Shown: positions 19,728 through 29,809 of the stretch, piece after piece
How the letters are laid out: each line of letters begins with the position of its first letter
How positions within the stretch are numbered: position 1 is the stretch's first letter
Source: Prochlorococcus sp. AG-442-M23
Lineage (GTDB): Bacteria > Cyanobacteriota > Cyanobacteriia > PCC-6307 > Cyanobiaceae
Direction of reading: 5' to 3'
Assembly (NCBI GenBank): GCA_003209655.1
Contig: QCPW01000004.1
Location: forward strand, 62,001 to 126,000
Length of the DNA: 64,000 bases
Position numbers and translations under genes: made by a program
The notes under the pieces: generated by a model
Databases searched by the model: none
Told to the model about the DNA's origin: nothing
Seen by the model: only the letters and a program-made list of their open reading frames with translations

Positions 19728-19759
19728 AAAAATCCCTCCTAAAAAAAGGAGGGATTTTT
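19728..19759 (-). terminator. Rho-independent terminator after psbT
   Basis: Perfect 13-bp stem AAAAATCCCTCCT / AGGAGGGATTTTT with a 6-base loop, and T-runs on both strands, so it can work in either direction. It lies 3 bases past the psbT stop and upstream of nrdR, closing the psbB-psbT transcript. Confidence 0.88.
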
Positions 19760-19762
19760 ACT

Positions 19763-19861
19763 TTATTTCCTATCGAATTTAGGTGGGTCTCTAAAAGCGA
19801 CTGCAAAAAATAGAGTAACAACTGCGAGAGTTAAAATAAGAACGTAAGCAAAAGCTTCCAT
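19763..19861 (-). CDS. psbT: Photosystem II protein T
   Basis: 32 residues, [20 protein letters not shown] then [12 protein letters not shown]. Length and sequence are those of PsbT, a one-helix subunit at the PSII dimer interface. It begins 26 bases after psbB and shares its operon. Confidence 0.96.
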   Translation of the reverse strand: MEAFAYVLILTLAVVTLFFAVAFRDPPKFDRK

Positions 19862-19887
19862 GACAATTAATAAATAATAAGTTTAAT

Positions 19888-21411
19888 TTAAACCCTTCCT
19901 GGGATTCTTCTAGTGGTTTCATCACCAAGTTTCTTAAAGAGACCAAATTCAACTTGATCCCCTATCTCAGCATCAATACCAGCAAAGGAATCTCTGTAAA
20001 GAGTTCTTGAGGCATGCCACCAATGCCCAAACAAGAATAATAATCCGAAACACAAATGTGCATAAGTAAACCAAGCTCTTGGAGAACTTCGGAATACTCC
20101 ATCAGATTTATAAGTTTCTCTATCAAACTTGAATGCCTCTCCCAGTTGTGCTTTTCTAGCTAATCTCTTAACTACAGCTGGATCAGTAAATGTTTGACCA
20201 TTAAGATCACCTCCATAAATCGTAGCTGTGATGCCAGTTTGTTCAAATGAATACTTAGCTTCTGCTCTTCTAAAGGGGATATCAGCTCTAACATTACCTT
20301 CTTTATCTTCCAAAATAACTGGGAAGTTCTCAAAGAAATTAGGTATCCTTCTGACTTCTAAGTCATTACCTTCCTTATCTTGAAAAGTAATATGACCTTG
20401 CCAGCCTGTGGGTAGACCATCTCCATTTACAAGTGCTCCAACCCTAAATAATCCTCCTTTCGCAGGGCTATTTCCTACATAATCGTAGAATGCAAGTTTT
20501 TCTGGAATTGAAGCATATGCTTCTTCCCTAGTCGCGCCATTATCAATAGCTGTTTGAACTCTTCTGTTAATTTCAGTCTTGAAGTAACCAGAGTCCCATT
20601 GATATCTTGTAGGACCAAATAACTCTACAGGAGTTGTTGCGGAGCCGTACCACATTGTTCCAGCTACAACAAATGATACGAAAAGAACTGCTGCTAATGC
20701 ACTAGCTAACACTCCTTCCAAACTTCCAAGTTTTAGAGCTTTATAAAGTCTTTCCCCTGGTCTATTTGTAATATGAAATATTCCACCAATTATACCTAGA
20801 AGACCAGCAGCAATATGATTTGCAACTATACCACCAGGGTTGAAAGGATTAAACCCATCTGCTCCCCAAGAAGGAGAAACAGGTTCAACATGACCTGTCA
20901 AACCATAGGGGTCTGAAACCCAAATACCAACATTAGCGCAATGAAAAGCACCAAATCCAAAACAGGTAATTCCTGCTAATAAAAGGTGAATCCCAAATAT
21001 TCTTGGAAGATCAAGAGCAGGTTCTCCTGTTCTTTCGTCTTCCCACAACTCTAAATCCCAATATGTCCAATGCCAGATTGAAGCAAGCATTAAAAGTCCA
21101 CTAAAAACAATGTGGGCTGCCGCAACTCCCTCAAAACTCCAGAATCCTGGATCAACTCCAGTAGCTCCAGTAATATCCCATCCGTTCCAACTACTCGTGA
21201 TTCCTAATCTTGCCATAAATGGCATGACATACATTCCCTGTCTCCACATTGGATTGAGGACAGCGTCTGAAGGATCAAATATGGCTAATTCATATAAAGC
21301 CATAGAACCGGCCCAGCCGGCTAATAATGCAGTATGCATGAGATGCACAGCAAGTAGTCGACCGGGGTCGTTGATAACTACTGTGTGAACTCTATACCAA
21401 GGCAATCCCAT
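19888..21411 (-). CDS. psbB: Photosystem II CP47 chlorophyll apoprotein
   Basis: 507 residues with six transmembrane helices and many chlorophyll-binding histidines (e.g. [42 protein letters not shown]). The large lumenal loop lies between helices 5 and 6 (about 260-450). CP47 is the core antenna flanking D2. ATG at 21411; the 223-bp gap to the divergent ferredoxin should contain its promoter. Confidence 0.99.
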   Translation of the reverse strand: MGLPWYRVHTVVINDPGRLLAVHLMHTALLAGWAGSMALYELAIFDPSDAVLNPMWRQGMYVMPFMARLGITSSWNGWDITGATGVDPGFWSFEGVAAAHIVFSGLLMLASIWHWTYWDLELWEDERTGEPALDLPRIFGIHLLLAGITCFGFGAFHCANVGIWVSDPYGLTGHVEPVSPSWGADGFNPFNPGGIVANHIAAGLLGIIGGIFHITNRPGERLYKALKLGSLEGVLASALAAVLFVSFVVAGTMWYGSATTPVELFGPTRYQWDSGYFKTEINRRVQTAIDNGATREEAYASIPEKLAFYDYVGNSPAKGGLFRVGALVNGDGLPTGWQGHITFQDKEGNDLEVRRIPNFFENFPVILEDKEGNVRADIPFRRAEAKYSFEQTGITATIYGGDLNGQTFTDPAVVKRLARKAQLGEAFKFDRETYKSDGVFRSSPRAWFTYAHLCFGLLFLFGHWWHASRTLYRDSFAGIDAEIGDQVEFGLFKKLGDETTRRIPGRV

Positions 21412-21634
21412 CGGTTAAATTCTTGTAACGATGCTGAATGAACAGCTAAACATCATGATAGTAAGGGTTTTTTGGGCTTTGAGAGAGTTTTGTAAATAAA
21501 TTAATTTTCTTAGTAAAACTGGTTAGATAAGTTGCTATCACTATCGTTTCAAGGAATTTTTAACGAAAATATGTTAATATTTTGGTCACAATTCTCAAAG
21601 TAAAGCGCCAAAATAGAAAAAAATAACAAAAAAA

Positions 21635-21997
21635 ATGACAACTATTAGATTCATCCGAGAAGGAATCGATATCCAATGTAAACCTGGAGAAAATTTGAGA
21701 GAGTTAGTAATTAGAGAGCAATTACAACTTTATGGACTTAAAGGGATATTGGGAAATTGTGGCGGAGTTGGTCAATGCAGTACTTGCTTTGTTTCAGTTG
21801 AAGGGGGGACAAAAAATTCTCTCAGTCCTCTTACAAGTGTTGAGGAAGAGAAATTAAAAAATAGACCTGATAATTGGAGACTTGCCTGCCAAACTCTCAT
21901 CAAGTCCTCTGCTGTAATACTTACTAAGCCTCAATCGCCTCCACCCAATTTAAAAGATTTGCAAGAATCAGCTAAAAACAAAAAATTACCTAGATAA
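21635..21997 (+). CDS. Plant-type [2Fe-2S] ferredoxin-like protein
   Basis: 120 residues. The cluster cysteines are visible as NCGGVGQCSTC plus a distant LACQT. Spacing differs from photosynthetic PetF (C-x4-C-x2-C-x~29-C), placing it among the divergent ferredoxins. The C-terminal 20 residues are basic and proline-rich. It is divergent from psbB and upstream of psbM; this position suggests a photosynthetic role but the redox partner is unknown. Confidence 0.87.
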   Translation: MTTIRFIREGIDIQCKPGENLRELVIREQLQLYGLKGILGNCGGVGQCSTCFVSVEGGTKNSLSPLTSVEEEKLKNRPDNWRLACQTLIKSSAVILTKPQSPPPNLKDLQESAKNKKLPR

Positions 21998-22096
21998 ATT
22001 GTTTAAGACTGTTAATGAGTTGTTAGATTTATGATTTTTCCACTTTATTTCTACTTAAATGTTTATAGTCTAATTATTATTGAAATTGTCTTTTAA

Positions 22097-22249
22097 ATGG
22101 AAACAACTAATTTTGGGTTCGTAGCAAGTCTTCTTTTTGTTGGAGTACCAACAATTTTCCTGATTGGGTTATTCATCTCGACACAAGACGGAGAAAAATC
22201 AAGTTTTTATTCAGACTCTAGCAAGGGAAAGCTTGGTCCAAAACGATAA
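22097..22249 (+). CDS. psbM: Photosystem II protein M
   Basis: 50 residues: METTNFGFVASLLFVGVPTI followed by a helix end FLIGLFISTQDG, matching PsbM, and a polar tail of ~15 residues that is longer than in plants. PsbM is a one-helix subunit at the dimer interface. Placed between the ferredoxin and prmC genes, same strand. Confidence 0.93.
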   Translation: METTNFGFVASLLFVGVPTIFLIGLFISTQDGEKSSFYSDSSKGKLGPKR

Positions 22250-22262
22250 CTCAAAATAATTA

Positions 22263-23132
22263 ATGTGTATAGTTTCCGCAGAAACGTTTTTATTGTGGAA
22301 AGAAAAACAAATATTAAAGGGAGGTGATGATAAATCCCTGAGTCTTTTAATTGACTCAGTTGGAGGGTTGTCAAAAAAAGATTTAAATTTACTTAAAATA
22401 AAATCAGAAACTAATATAAGACTAAACACAGATCTTGATCTATTGGAGTCTTTTTGGGATAAACACCTCAAATTTTCAACTCCTATACAATATTTAAGCG
22501 GAATTTCTTATTGGAGAGATCTTAAGTTAGAGGTTTCTTGCAATGTTCTCATTCCGCGTCCAGAAACAGAACTTATAGTTGATATAGTTTCTAAAATATT
22601 TAAAAATAAGGCAGAAAATATAACTTTTGTTGATTTAGGAACTGGGTCGGGTGCTATTAGCATAGCTTTGGCATTAGCAAATCCAAAATGGAATGGAATT
22701 GCTACTGACATTAATAAAAATGCTTTAGAGATTGCTTCGAGAAACTTTACTAATAACTCTAATCAATCTAATTTGAAATTTTATAATGGCAATTGGTGGG
22801 ATCCACTTAAGAATTTCAAACGAAAAATAGATTTAGCTGTAGCTAATCCTCCATATATTCCACGAAATATTTATAAAGAGTTACCAATAGAGGTAAGAAA
22901 TTTCGAACCTAAAAATGCTCTTTTGGGAGGAGAAGATGGCTTGGATCATATAAAGAAAATAATTCAAAATGCGCCTTCATACTTAAAAGAAAAAGGCTTT
23001 TTACTAATTGAGAATCATTTTGATCAAAGTACGAAAGTTAAACATTTATTTATTGAAAATAGATTTACTAATGTAGAAATATTAAAAGATCTTTCTGGAA
23101 TTGAAAGATTTACAATTGGAAGATATAAATAA
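22263..23132 (+). CDS. prmC: Release factor glutamine methyltransferase
   Basis: 289 residues. AdoMet-binding motif VDLGTGSGAISIALA and catalytic NPPY (in VANPPYIP) identify PrmC/HemK, which methylates the GGQ glutamine of peptide-chain release factors. N-terminal helical domain ~1-90. It starts 13 bases after psbM and is followed 18 bases later by tsaC. Confidence 0.95.
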   Translation: MCIVSAETFLLWKEKQILKGGDDKSLSLLIDSVGGLSKKDLNLLKIKSETNIRLNTDLDLLESFWDKHLKFSTPIQYLSGISYWRDLKLEVSCNVLIPRPETELIVDIVSKIFKNKAENITFVDLGTGSGAISIALALANPKWNGIATDINKNALEIASRNFTNNSNQSNLKFYNGNWWDPLKNFKRKIDLAVANPPYIPRNIYKELPIEVRNFEPKNALLGGEDGLDHIKKIIQNAPSYLKEKGFLLIENHFDQSTKVKHLFIENRFTNVEILKDLSGIERFTIGRYK

Positions 23133-23150
23133 ATTATTTGTTGATACTCA

Positions 23151-23732
23151 ATGAATGTAATAGATCATAAATTAGCTTTAAAAAAATTAACTAGAGGCTC
23201 ACCTATAATTTTTCAAACTGATACTTTACCTGCTATTGGATGTATACCAAAATTCTCTAAAGTAATTTATAAGATTAAAAAAAGGGATACAAAAAAACCT
23301 TTAATTTTAATGGGAGCTGAAAATTTTCAATTTAATGAGATTGTTCATAAATCTGCCTTAGATGATTTCAAATATATGGCCTCAAAGTATTGGCCAGGCC
23401 CATTAACCATAATTATTCCAATTTCTGAGAAAAGCAAAGTATTTTTGTCTAGTAGTAATTCAACATTAGGTTTAAGAATACCAAATTCAATGATGGCTAA
23501 ATTCCTTATAAAGAAAAGTGGACCATTGTTAACATCAAGTGCAAATATTTCAGGTTTAACTCCAGCTACTAATGCAAAAGAAATTTCGATGGAATTACCT
23601 AATGTGGATATTTTAGGCCCTGTGCCTTGGGAAAAATGTAGTGGAAAAGCAAGTACAATAATATCTTGGGTCAATCATGGAAAATGGAAAAAAATTAGGG
23701 AGGGTGAAGTATTAATTCCTGGAATAAGTTGA
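23151..23732 (+). CDS. tsaC: Threonylcarbamoyl-AMP synthase (TsaC/YrdC/Sua5)
   Basis: 193 residues. YrdC domain: FQTDTLPAIGCIP, KKRDTKKPLILM, WPGPLTIIIP and TSSANISGLTPA. It makes the threonylcarbamoyl-adenylate used for t6A37 in tRNAs. Single-domain form without a Sua5 extension. Downstream of prmC, a common bacterial pairing; its TGA overlaps the ATG of the next small gene. Confidence 0.93.
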   Translation: MNVIDHKLALKKLTRGSPIIFQTDTLPAIGCIPKFSKVIYKIKKRDTKKPLILMGAENFQFNEIVHKSALDDFKYMASKYWPGPLTIIIPISEKSKVFLSSSNSTLGLRIPNSMMAKFLIKKSGPLLTSSANISGLTPATNAKEISMELPNVDILGPVPWEKCSGKASTIISWVNHGKWKKIREGEVLIPGIS

Positions 23733-23896
23733 TGCTCGTTCTTATTTTTCTTCTTTTTTTGATACAAACTTTTTCTTACTGGATATTTAAACCTTTCACT
23801 GAGTTTTTAACATATATATTTGTGTTAAGGTTTTTACCATTTATTCTGTTATTGTTTTTTATTTTTCTATTCTCAGCAAAAAAAAATAGTAATTAA
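23732..23896 (+). CDS. Small two-helix membrane protein
   Basis: 54 residues, overlapping the tsaC stop (ATGA junction), so translationally coupled. Two strongly hydrophobic stretches (about 1-18 and 24-48) and a basic C-terminal tail. No family recognised. The junction and lack of any other gene before tRNA-Thr support a real gene. Confidence 0.6.
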   Translation: MLVLIFLLFLIQTFSYWIFKPFTEFLTYIFVLRFLPFILLLFFIFLFSAKKNSN

Positions 23897-23913
23897 ATAT
23901 AAAAAATTTTGAA

Positions 23914-23985
23914 TGCCGGCTAACAGATTTGAACTGATGACCTTCGCTTTACAAAAGCGCTGCTCTACCGCTGAGCTAAGCCGGC
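23914..23985 (-). tRNA. tRNA-Thr (TGT)
   Basis: 72-nt cloverleaf. Acceptor GCCGGCT pairs with AGCCGGC, D-arm AGCTCAGCGGTAGAGC, anticodon loop TTTGTAA giving TGT, T-arm with GTTCAAATC, discriminator A. Confidence 0.95.
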
Positions 23986-24050
23986 ATAAATCTTATTTTA
24001 CATAAAGCTAGGTGTAATTTGATTGTTTATTAATTTAGATTTTGAAAGCT

Positions 24051-24371
24051 TTATTTCTTTTTTGTGATGTCTGTGTTTTTTTTAAATTCTATTTCTCCAG
24101 TAAGGGTTCTTTTTATAGGGAGATTTGCGACTAATGCAGTCATTCTATCTTCTGTTTCTAGACTTACAGCTACTTCATCAAAATCAATCTCAACATATTT
24201 AGCAACCACATCAAGTATTTCTTTTCTCATTTTATCCAATAGATCAGTTGTCAATGAACTCATGTCAACTCTGTCATGAGCTAAAACTAGTTGTAATCTT
24301 TCCCTAGCAGTATTGGCACTAGCAGTCTCCCTGCCTAGTAATTTATTTATAAGGTCTCTAAGAGTCATCAT
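24051..24371 (-). CDS. minE: Cell division topological factor MinE
   Basis: 106 residues. N-terminal membrane/anti-MinCD part with [14 protein letters not shown], then the topological-specificity domain. Regulates MinCD oscillation. A second ATG one codon in is equally possible. Third gene of minC-minD-minE, 3 bases after minD. Confidence 0.95.
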   Translation of the reverse strand: MMTLRDLINKLLGRETASANTARERLQLVLAHDRVDMSSLTTDLLDKMRKEILDVVAKYVEIDFDEVAVSLETEDRMTALVANLPIKRTLTGEIEFKKNTDITKKK

Positions 24372-24374
24372 TTG

Positions 24375-25190
24375 TTAAAAAATCTTTGTTTGCATTAATC
24401 TCATGAATTTATCCTTTAGGCTTTTCCCTTCATTTTTTGGATCGATAATTGGAATATCTTTCCCCATAAGCCTTTGAGAAACATTTAAATAGCATTTTTT
24501 AGCTGGAGATTTACTATCTGTTAGAGTTAAGGGTACACCTCTGTTTGTACTAATTATTACTTGTTCGTCCTCTAAAACAATACCTAATAAAGGCAATGAG
24601 AGAATACCCTGTACATCTTCAATAGATAGCATTTCCTGATTAGCCATCATATTAGGGCGAACTCTATTAATTACTAATTGTATTGGTTTTATATCAGAAG
24701 TATTTAAAATTCCTATAACTCTGTCAGCATCACGAACTGCAGATAGTTCAGGGTTTGTAACTACAATAGCTTCTTTACAGGCTGAGAGAGCATTTTTAAA
24801 ACCATCTTCTACTCCTGCAGGACAATCAACTAATACATAATCAAACTTCTCACTAAGTAATTTGCTGATTTGTTTCATGTCTTCAGGCTTCATCCAATCA
24901 AGCATCCTGGGATCACCAGCCGGTAAAAGAGCTAAATTAGGCTCTTTTTTATGTCTTACTAATGCTTGATCAAGACGACAATTCTTGTCAAGAACATCTT
25001 GCGCAGTATAAATGATACGATTTTCTAAACCTAATAGAAGATCTAGATTTCTTAATCCAAAATCAGCATCTAGAACAGCTGTTGATGCGCCACTATTTGC
25101 TAGGGCAATACCGAGGTTAGCAGTTAATGTGGTTTTACCAACCCCACCTTTACCTGAGCAAATTAAAATAGTGCGAGTGTTTACCGACAC
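24375..25190 (-). CDS. minD: Septum site-determining ATPase MinD
   Basis: 271 residues from GTG. Deviant Walker A GKGGVGKTT, switch VLDADFGLRNLDLLLG, VDCPAGVE, and a C-terminal amphipathic membrane-targeting helix (SLKDKFMRLMQ). Partner of MinC and MinE. Confidence 0.97.
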   Translation of the reverse strand: MSVNTRTILICSGKGGVGKTTLTANLGIALANSGASTAVLDADFGLRNLDLLLGLENRIIYTAQDVLDKNCRLDQALVRHKKEPNLALLPAGDPRMLDWMKPEDMKQISKLLSEKFDYVLVDCPAGVEDGFKNALSACKEAIVVTNPELSAVRDADRVIGILNTSDIKPIQLVINRVRPNMMANQEMLSIEDVQGILSLPLLGIVLEDEQVIISTNRGVPLTLTDSKSPAKKCYLNVSQRLMGKDIPIIDPKNEGKSLKDKFMRLMQTKIF

Positions 25191-25302
25191 AAAAATAAAT
25201 ATTTTTATAAACTATAAGCTAGATTTAAAAACTAAAATTTTAGAAAAGTTAAGTAATCCTTAAATTTATTTATTATCAATTAATTTATTTCAAAATATTG
25301 AT

Positions 25303-25968
25303 TTATTTTGAATTGCTTTTTAAGAGGTAAGGTTTAATGATTATTTTCTTGTTTTCCAAAATTGCAACTTCTGGATATTGATGTTTTGGCTTCTCTTGTG
25401 GGCCTATAGCTACAATTTCGCAAATTCTTAATTGTAAAGGGTTAAGAAAAAGTGATGCAATTAATGCATTTTTATTTCCATTTTCACCTGCGAAAGCTAT
25501 TCCTAATAATTTTCCCCAGACGTATATATTATTTTTTGCAGAAATTATAGCTCCTGGATTTACATCACCTATTATAAAAAGATCACCATTTGAAGATATT
25601 CTGTCACCTGATCTTACAGTCCCTTTATGAAGAACATCTTGTTTTTGATATGAAAGACCGAAAAATAATTCATTTTTATTTCCTTTTATATCTAACAAAG
25701 TTGAATTGATTTTTAAAGACTTCCCGCTCAATACTGTTTCCCTACTCTTTGAATAGATATGTGAAAAATTAATATTAAGTTTTTCAAGGATGATTTTGAG
25801 TTTGGCTAATTCGTCAGAATTGATTTTTTCATCTTTCGTAATTAAAATTGCTGCTACCGGGTTTTTTATTTTATTCAATTCGTCGAAAAAATTTTCAGAA
25901 AGCTTAAATGTTTTAAAAGATATTGATTTTATACACTCATTAGATATGTTTTTTAGGATTAATTTCAT
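25303..25968 (-). CDS. minC: Septum site-determining protein MinC
   Basis: 221 residues. The C-terminal beta-helix domain is clear: GTVRSGDRISSNGDLFIIGD, VNPGAIISAKNNIYVWG and GIAFAGENG. The N-terminal FtsZ-inhibiting domain is divergent. First gene of minCDE; 112 bp separates it from minD. It lies 7 bases after the HD-hydrolase gene. Confidence 0.95.
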   Translation of the reverse strand: MKLILKNISNECIKSISFKTFKLSENFFDELNKIKNPVAAILITKDEKINSDELAKLKIILEKLNINFSHIYSKSRETVLSGKSLKINSTLLDIKGNKNELFFGLSYQKQDVLHKGTVRSGDRISSNGDLFIIGDVNPGAIISAKNNIYVWGKLLGIAFAGENGNKNALIASLFLNPLQLRICEIVAIGPQEKPKHQYPEVAILENKKIIIKPYLLKSNSK

Positions 25969-25975
25969 TTATGAA

Positions 25976-27229
25976 TTATCTTTTGATTTTTTCAATCTTA
26001 TCTTCAATGTCTTTTCTGAATTCGCCTGGATAAATAATTAGCGAACTATTATTTGGTGACATCAATGCTTTTATTAATTTTGATTTGTTTTCCAATGAAT
26101 TTTGATATTTGCCATCCCATATTCTAAGAGAATTATTAGCCTTAAAACCTTTGAAGGATCTTTGTTTAATTCCGCAGAAGATCTCCGAATCGTAACTATT
26201 TAATCTACATTTGTTCTGTGCAAAAGCTAAGATTTCCAATCTTTTTAATTCGTTTAGGGAACTTATATCTGATGCCTTCAGCAAATTTCTATCTATAAAC
26301 ATTTTGCAAAGGCTTTCTAAAGGCTCAAAAGATTCACTTTTCCATTTCATTAAATGGAAATAAAATACTATGTCATCATTTGCAAGGAAGTCTTTTACCT
26401 CAAGATTTTTGGTATTAAATATCCATCTGCGCATACTTTCATCAATCCATATATTTTTTTTAGTTGAATATCTTTTAATAATGAAAATAATTTTTTCTAA
26501 AATCCAAGTAGAAATTTCATTAATTCTATGGTTATAAATAGTTCTGTACATCATGTTCCTCAGAACTAAAAAATGTTCAATAGCAATTACACCTTTTGGA
26601 GTGATAGCGATATTCCCATCAGGAGAAAAAGTAAGTGCAGAAATAATTCTTTCTAAATCTACTAGCCCATATTTTGTTCCAGTGTTGTAACTATCACGCA
26701 ATAAATAATCAAGACGATCACAATCTATTTCGCTACTAATTAGTGTTTTTAAAGGGTTTGAAAACAAATTTTGGCTTGTAAATAAATTTCCAATTTGATT
26801 AGGTAATTCGCTATCGAAATTTTTAAGAATTGAATTAATTGGTGAGTAATTTTTTACTAAATTCTTTGACCAGTTCTCATGATCATGAGACAAAACAACT
26901 TCGCTTGTGTGACTTAAGGGGCCATGACCTAAATCATGTAATAGAGCGGCTCCAAAAAGAATAAATTTGTTTTCACTAAATTTGGGGTTTTTCTCAATTA
27001 ATCTTCTGTAAATTTTTCTTGCGACGCAAAATACACCAATTGAGTGTGTAAATCTACTTGATTCTGCTCCATGAAATACAAGCGATGCAGCACCTAATTG
27101 TTTGATCCTTCTCAATCTTTGAAATGCCAAAGTATCAATTAGCTGCATTATCATCAATTCTTCGGGCTTTTCTGAATCAATGATTATTTCTTTATGAATT
27201 GGATCATGAAAAATTCTCTTTTTGTCCAT
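25976..27229 (-). CDS. HD-superfamily phosphohydrolase (dGTPase/SAMHD1-like)
   Basis: 417 residues. Metal-binding HD motif in AALLHDLGHGPLSHTSE, preceded by RLRRIKQLGAASLVF and FTHSIGV and followed by SEIDCDRLDYLLRDSYNTG. Such proteins hydrolyse dNTPs or related nucleotides; the substrate is not predictable. Upstream of minC on the same strand. Confidence 0.9.
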   Translation of the reverse strand: MDKKRIFHDPIHKEIIIDSEKPEELMIMQLIDTLAFQRLRRIKQLGAASLVFHGAESSRFTHSIGVFCVARKIYRRLIEKNPKFSENKFILFGAALLHDLGHGPLSHTSEVVLSHDHENWSKNLVKNYSPINSILKNFDSELPNQIGNLFTSQNLFSNPLKTLISSEIDCDRLDYLLRDSYNTGTKYGLVDLERIISALTFSPDGNIAITPKGVIAIEHFLVLRNMMYRTIYNHRINEISTWILEKIIFIIKRYSTKKNIWIDESMRRWIFNTKNLEVKDFLANDDIVFYFHLMKWKSESFEPLESLCKMFIDRNLLKASDISSLNELKRLEILAFAQNKCRLNSYDSEIFCGIKQRSFKGFKANNSLRIWDGKYQNSLENKSKLIKALMSPNNSSLIIYPGEFRKDIEDKIEKIKR

Positions 27230-27261
27230 AATTAAAAAAATTTGATATTTAAAAAAATTTT

Positions 27262-28551
27262 TTAATTTTCAATATCTATGGGTTCCGTTTTATTGACTTT
27301 CTCTTCAACTTTATTTGTATCAAATAGGGAGTTCAAGTATATTTCTGCATTTTTTACCCATTTATCTTCAGAATTCCCGAACTCAATTGCTTCTGGGAGA
27401 TCTAGAATCTTATCAGGTGTTATGCCCTTACCTTGAATATTATTGCCTTCAGGGGTTAAATAACTTGCAACAGTGATAGCTATACCACTATCTTCTCCTA
27501 GGCTTTTAAGGGACTGTATCAGTCCTTTCCCATAAGTTTGTTCACCCATTAATGTTGATCGATTATTATCTTGCAGGGCTCCTGCAAGAATTTCACTTGC
27601 ACTAGCAGTTCCTTTGTTTACTAGAGTTACCATCGGCCCATCAAAAAAAGTATTTTTTTGAGAAATTATTGCATCCTTAATTCCTTTTCTATCTTTTGTT
27701 TCTACTATTGGTTGTTCGCTTAAAAATGATTCTGCTACTGCTATTCCAGAACTAACTAACCCACCAGAGTTGTTTCTTAAATCAAGTATTATTCCCTCAA
27801 CCTCTTTATCTTTAAGTTCCTTTAGTGCCTCTTCAATTTTTTTAGGAACACTTTCACTAAATTGAGTTATTCTCAAATAACCAATTGTGTGGAAATCATC
27901 CCTTAATCTCTTCGTCCTGACTGGTCTAAGGTCAACTGATCTTCTTTCTAAATCAATCTCTTTAATCTCATCAGAGATTGAGGTTATTTGAATAAGAACC
28001 TTTGTTCCAGATTCTCCTCTAAGCTTTGATGCAGTATTTGCAAGTCCTAATTCTGAAGTAGAAATTCCATCAACTTTATCTACGATGTCCCCACTAATAA
28101 TTCCAGCTTCTTCGGCAGGTGATCCTGCCAATGTTGAGATAACTTTAATACTTTTAGTAATTTCATCTTCTCCTAATTGGAGACCTACTCCATTAATCTC
28201 GCTCCCAAAATTACTTGTTTTTAATAATTCATAATCTTTAGGTCTCAATATTCTTGTAAAAGGATCTTCAAGTGGTTTCAGCATGTCTTCAATTGCAGAA
28301 TAAGCCTCTTCACTTGTTTCAATTTGTTTCTGTAATGTTTTTTGTCTAATTCTCTTCCATTGAATTTCATCGAGTCTCTCTGGATCATAATATCCTTCAT
28401 TTACTAACGTCCATGCGTCAAGTACAAATTGCTTACTATCACTAAGCGCGTTAACTCTCGGGATACATAAAAAATTGGTAGAAAAAATACAGATCATAAT
28501 GATAATGATCCATTTTTTGAATATTAAAAATTTGTTAAAAGATGAATTCAT
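27262..28551 (-). CDS. ctpA: Carboxyl-terminal processing protease CtpA
   Basis: 429 residues from the ATG at 28551 (a TTG 7 codons earlier is in frame, but the signal peptide is complete without it). Signal peptide ~1-36, PDZ domain ~100-190, then the S41 protease core with Ser in GTASASEILAG and Lys in EQTYGKGLIQ. In cyanobacteria this family trims the D1 C-terminus; several paralogues exist, so the substrate is inferred. Divergent from petB. Confidence 0.93.
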   Translation of the reverse strand: MNSSFNKFLIFKKWIIIIMICIFSTNFLCIPRVNALSDSKQFVLDAWTLVNEGYYDPERLDEIQWKRIRQKTLQKQIETSEEAYSAIEDMLKPLEDPFTRILRPKDYELLKTSNFGSEINGVGLQLGEDEITKSIKVISTLAGSPAEEAGIISGDIVDKVDGISTSELGLANTASKLRGESGTKVLIQITSISDEIKEIDLERRSVDLRPVRTKRLRDDFHTIGYLRITQFSESVPKKIEEALKELKDKEVEGIILDLRNNSGGLVSSGIAVAESFLSEQPIVETKDRKGIKDAIISQKNTFFDGPMVTLVNKGTASASEILAGALQDNNRSTLMGEQTYGKGLIQSLKSLGEDSGIAITVASYLTPEGNNIQGKGITPDKILDLPEAIEFGNSEDKWVKNAEIYLNSLFDTNKVEEKVNKTEPIDIEN

Positions 28552-28620
28552 TGGGTTAAGTGTTAACACCAAGTAAGTGAATTTTAAGTAAGCTCTTTAT
28601 ATCAAAGCTTTTTTTTTTGG

Positions 28621-29277
28621 ATGTCAAACTCCTCATCTGTTTACGACTGGTTTCAAGAGAGACTTGAAATTCAAGACATAACTGACGACGTAACTTCCAA
28701 GTACGTACCCCCTCATGTAAATATTTTTTACTGTTTAGGAGGCATAACTTTAGTATGCTTCTTAATTCAATTTGCAACAGGTTTTGCAATGACTTTTTAT
28801 TATAAGCCTACTGTCACCCAAGCTTATAATTCTGTGAGTTATCTAATGACTGATGTAAGTTTTGGTTGGCTAATCAGATCCGTTCATAGATGGAGTGCCT
28901 CTATGATGGTTTTGATGTTAATTCTGCATGTTTTTAGAGTTTATCTTACAGGTGGATTTAAAAGACCAAGAGAATTGACATGGGTAACGGGAGTTGTTAT
29001 GGCAGTGATAACAGTTGCTTTTGGCGTCACAGGTTATTCCCTTCCATGGGATCAGGTTGGATATTGGGCTGTAAAAATAGTTTCAGGAGTTCCTGCAGCA
29101 ATTCCTATTATTGGTGATTTTATGGTTGAACTTCTCAGAGGAGGAGAAAGTGTTGGTCAATCAACTCTTACAAGATTTTATAGTCTCCATACTTTCGTTC
29201 TTCCTTGGTCTCTTGCAGTGTTTATGCTTATGCATTTTCTTATGATTCGTAAACAAGGTATTTCAGGTCCTTTATAA
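28621..29277 (+). CDS. petB: Cytochrome b6
   Basis: 218 residues with four transmembrane helices; the haem-ligand histidines are in [20 protein letters not shown] and [20 protein letters not shown], and Cys ahead of the cn haem in FYCLGG. Core of the cytochrome b6f complex. Followed by petD after 43 bases. Confidence 0.98.
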   Translation: MSNSSSVYDWFQERLEIQDITDDVTSKYVPPHVNIFYCLGGITLVCFLIQFATGFAMTFYYKPTVTQAYNSVSYLMTDVSFGWLIRSVHRWSASMMVLMLILHVFRVYLTGGFKRPRELTWVTGVVMAVITVAFGVTGYSLPWDQVGYWAVKIVSGVPAAIPIIGDFMVELLRGGESVGQSTLTRFYSLHTFVLPWSLAVFMLMHFLMIRKQGISGPL

Positions 29278-29320
29278 ACCTCTATAATTATTTTAAATTT
29301 CATCTTTCGATAGCTTAAAT

Positions 29321-29803
29321 ATGTCCACTTTAAAAAAACCTGATTTATCAGATCCAAAATTAAGAGCTAAATTAGCCAAAGGTATGGGTCATAACTACTA
29401 TGGAGAGCCTGCTTGGCCTAATGACCTTTTATATATATTTCCTGTTGTAATACTTGGAACAATAGCTTGTGTTGTTGGTCTAGCTGTCTTAGATCCAGCT
29501 ATGTTGGGAGATAAGGCTAATCCATTCGCAACACCTTTAGAAATTCTTCCTGAGTGGTATCTTTACCCTGTATTTCAAATATTAAGAGTTGTTCCAAATA
29601 AGTTACTTGGAATTGCTCTTCAAACATTAATACCTCTCGGGTTAATGATTTTGCCTTTCATAGAGAATGTTAATAAATTTTCTAACCCCTTTAGAAGACC
29701 TGTTGCGATGGCTGTTTTTCTATTTGGAACCTTCTTAACTATTTATTTAGGCATAGGTGCTTGTTTACCAATTGATAAATCTCTTACTTTGGGATTATTT
29801 TAA
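29321..29803 (+). CDS. petD: Cytochrome b6f subunit IV
   Basis: 160 residues with three helices and the Qo motif PEWY in [14 protein letters not shown]. Starts [18 protein letters not shown]. Forms the petB-petD operon; ends 6 bases before the convergent invertase gene. Confidence 0.98.
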   Translation: MSTLKKPDLSDPKLRAKLAKGMGHNYYGEPAWPNDLLYIFPVVILGTIACVVGLAVLDPAMLGDKANPFATPLEILPEWYLYPVFQILRVVPNKLLGIALQTLIPLGLMILPFIENVNKFSNPFRRPVAMAVFLFGTFLTIYLGIGACLPIDKSLTLGLF

Positions 29804-29809
29804 ATATAT

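Noticed and set aside
28556..28789. 77-residue ORF on the minus strand
   Set aside because: Antisense to the beginning of petB, which is unambiguous.
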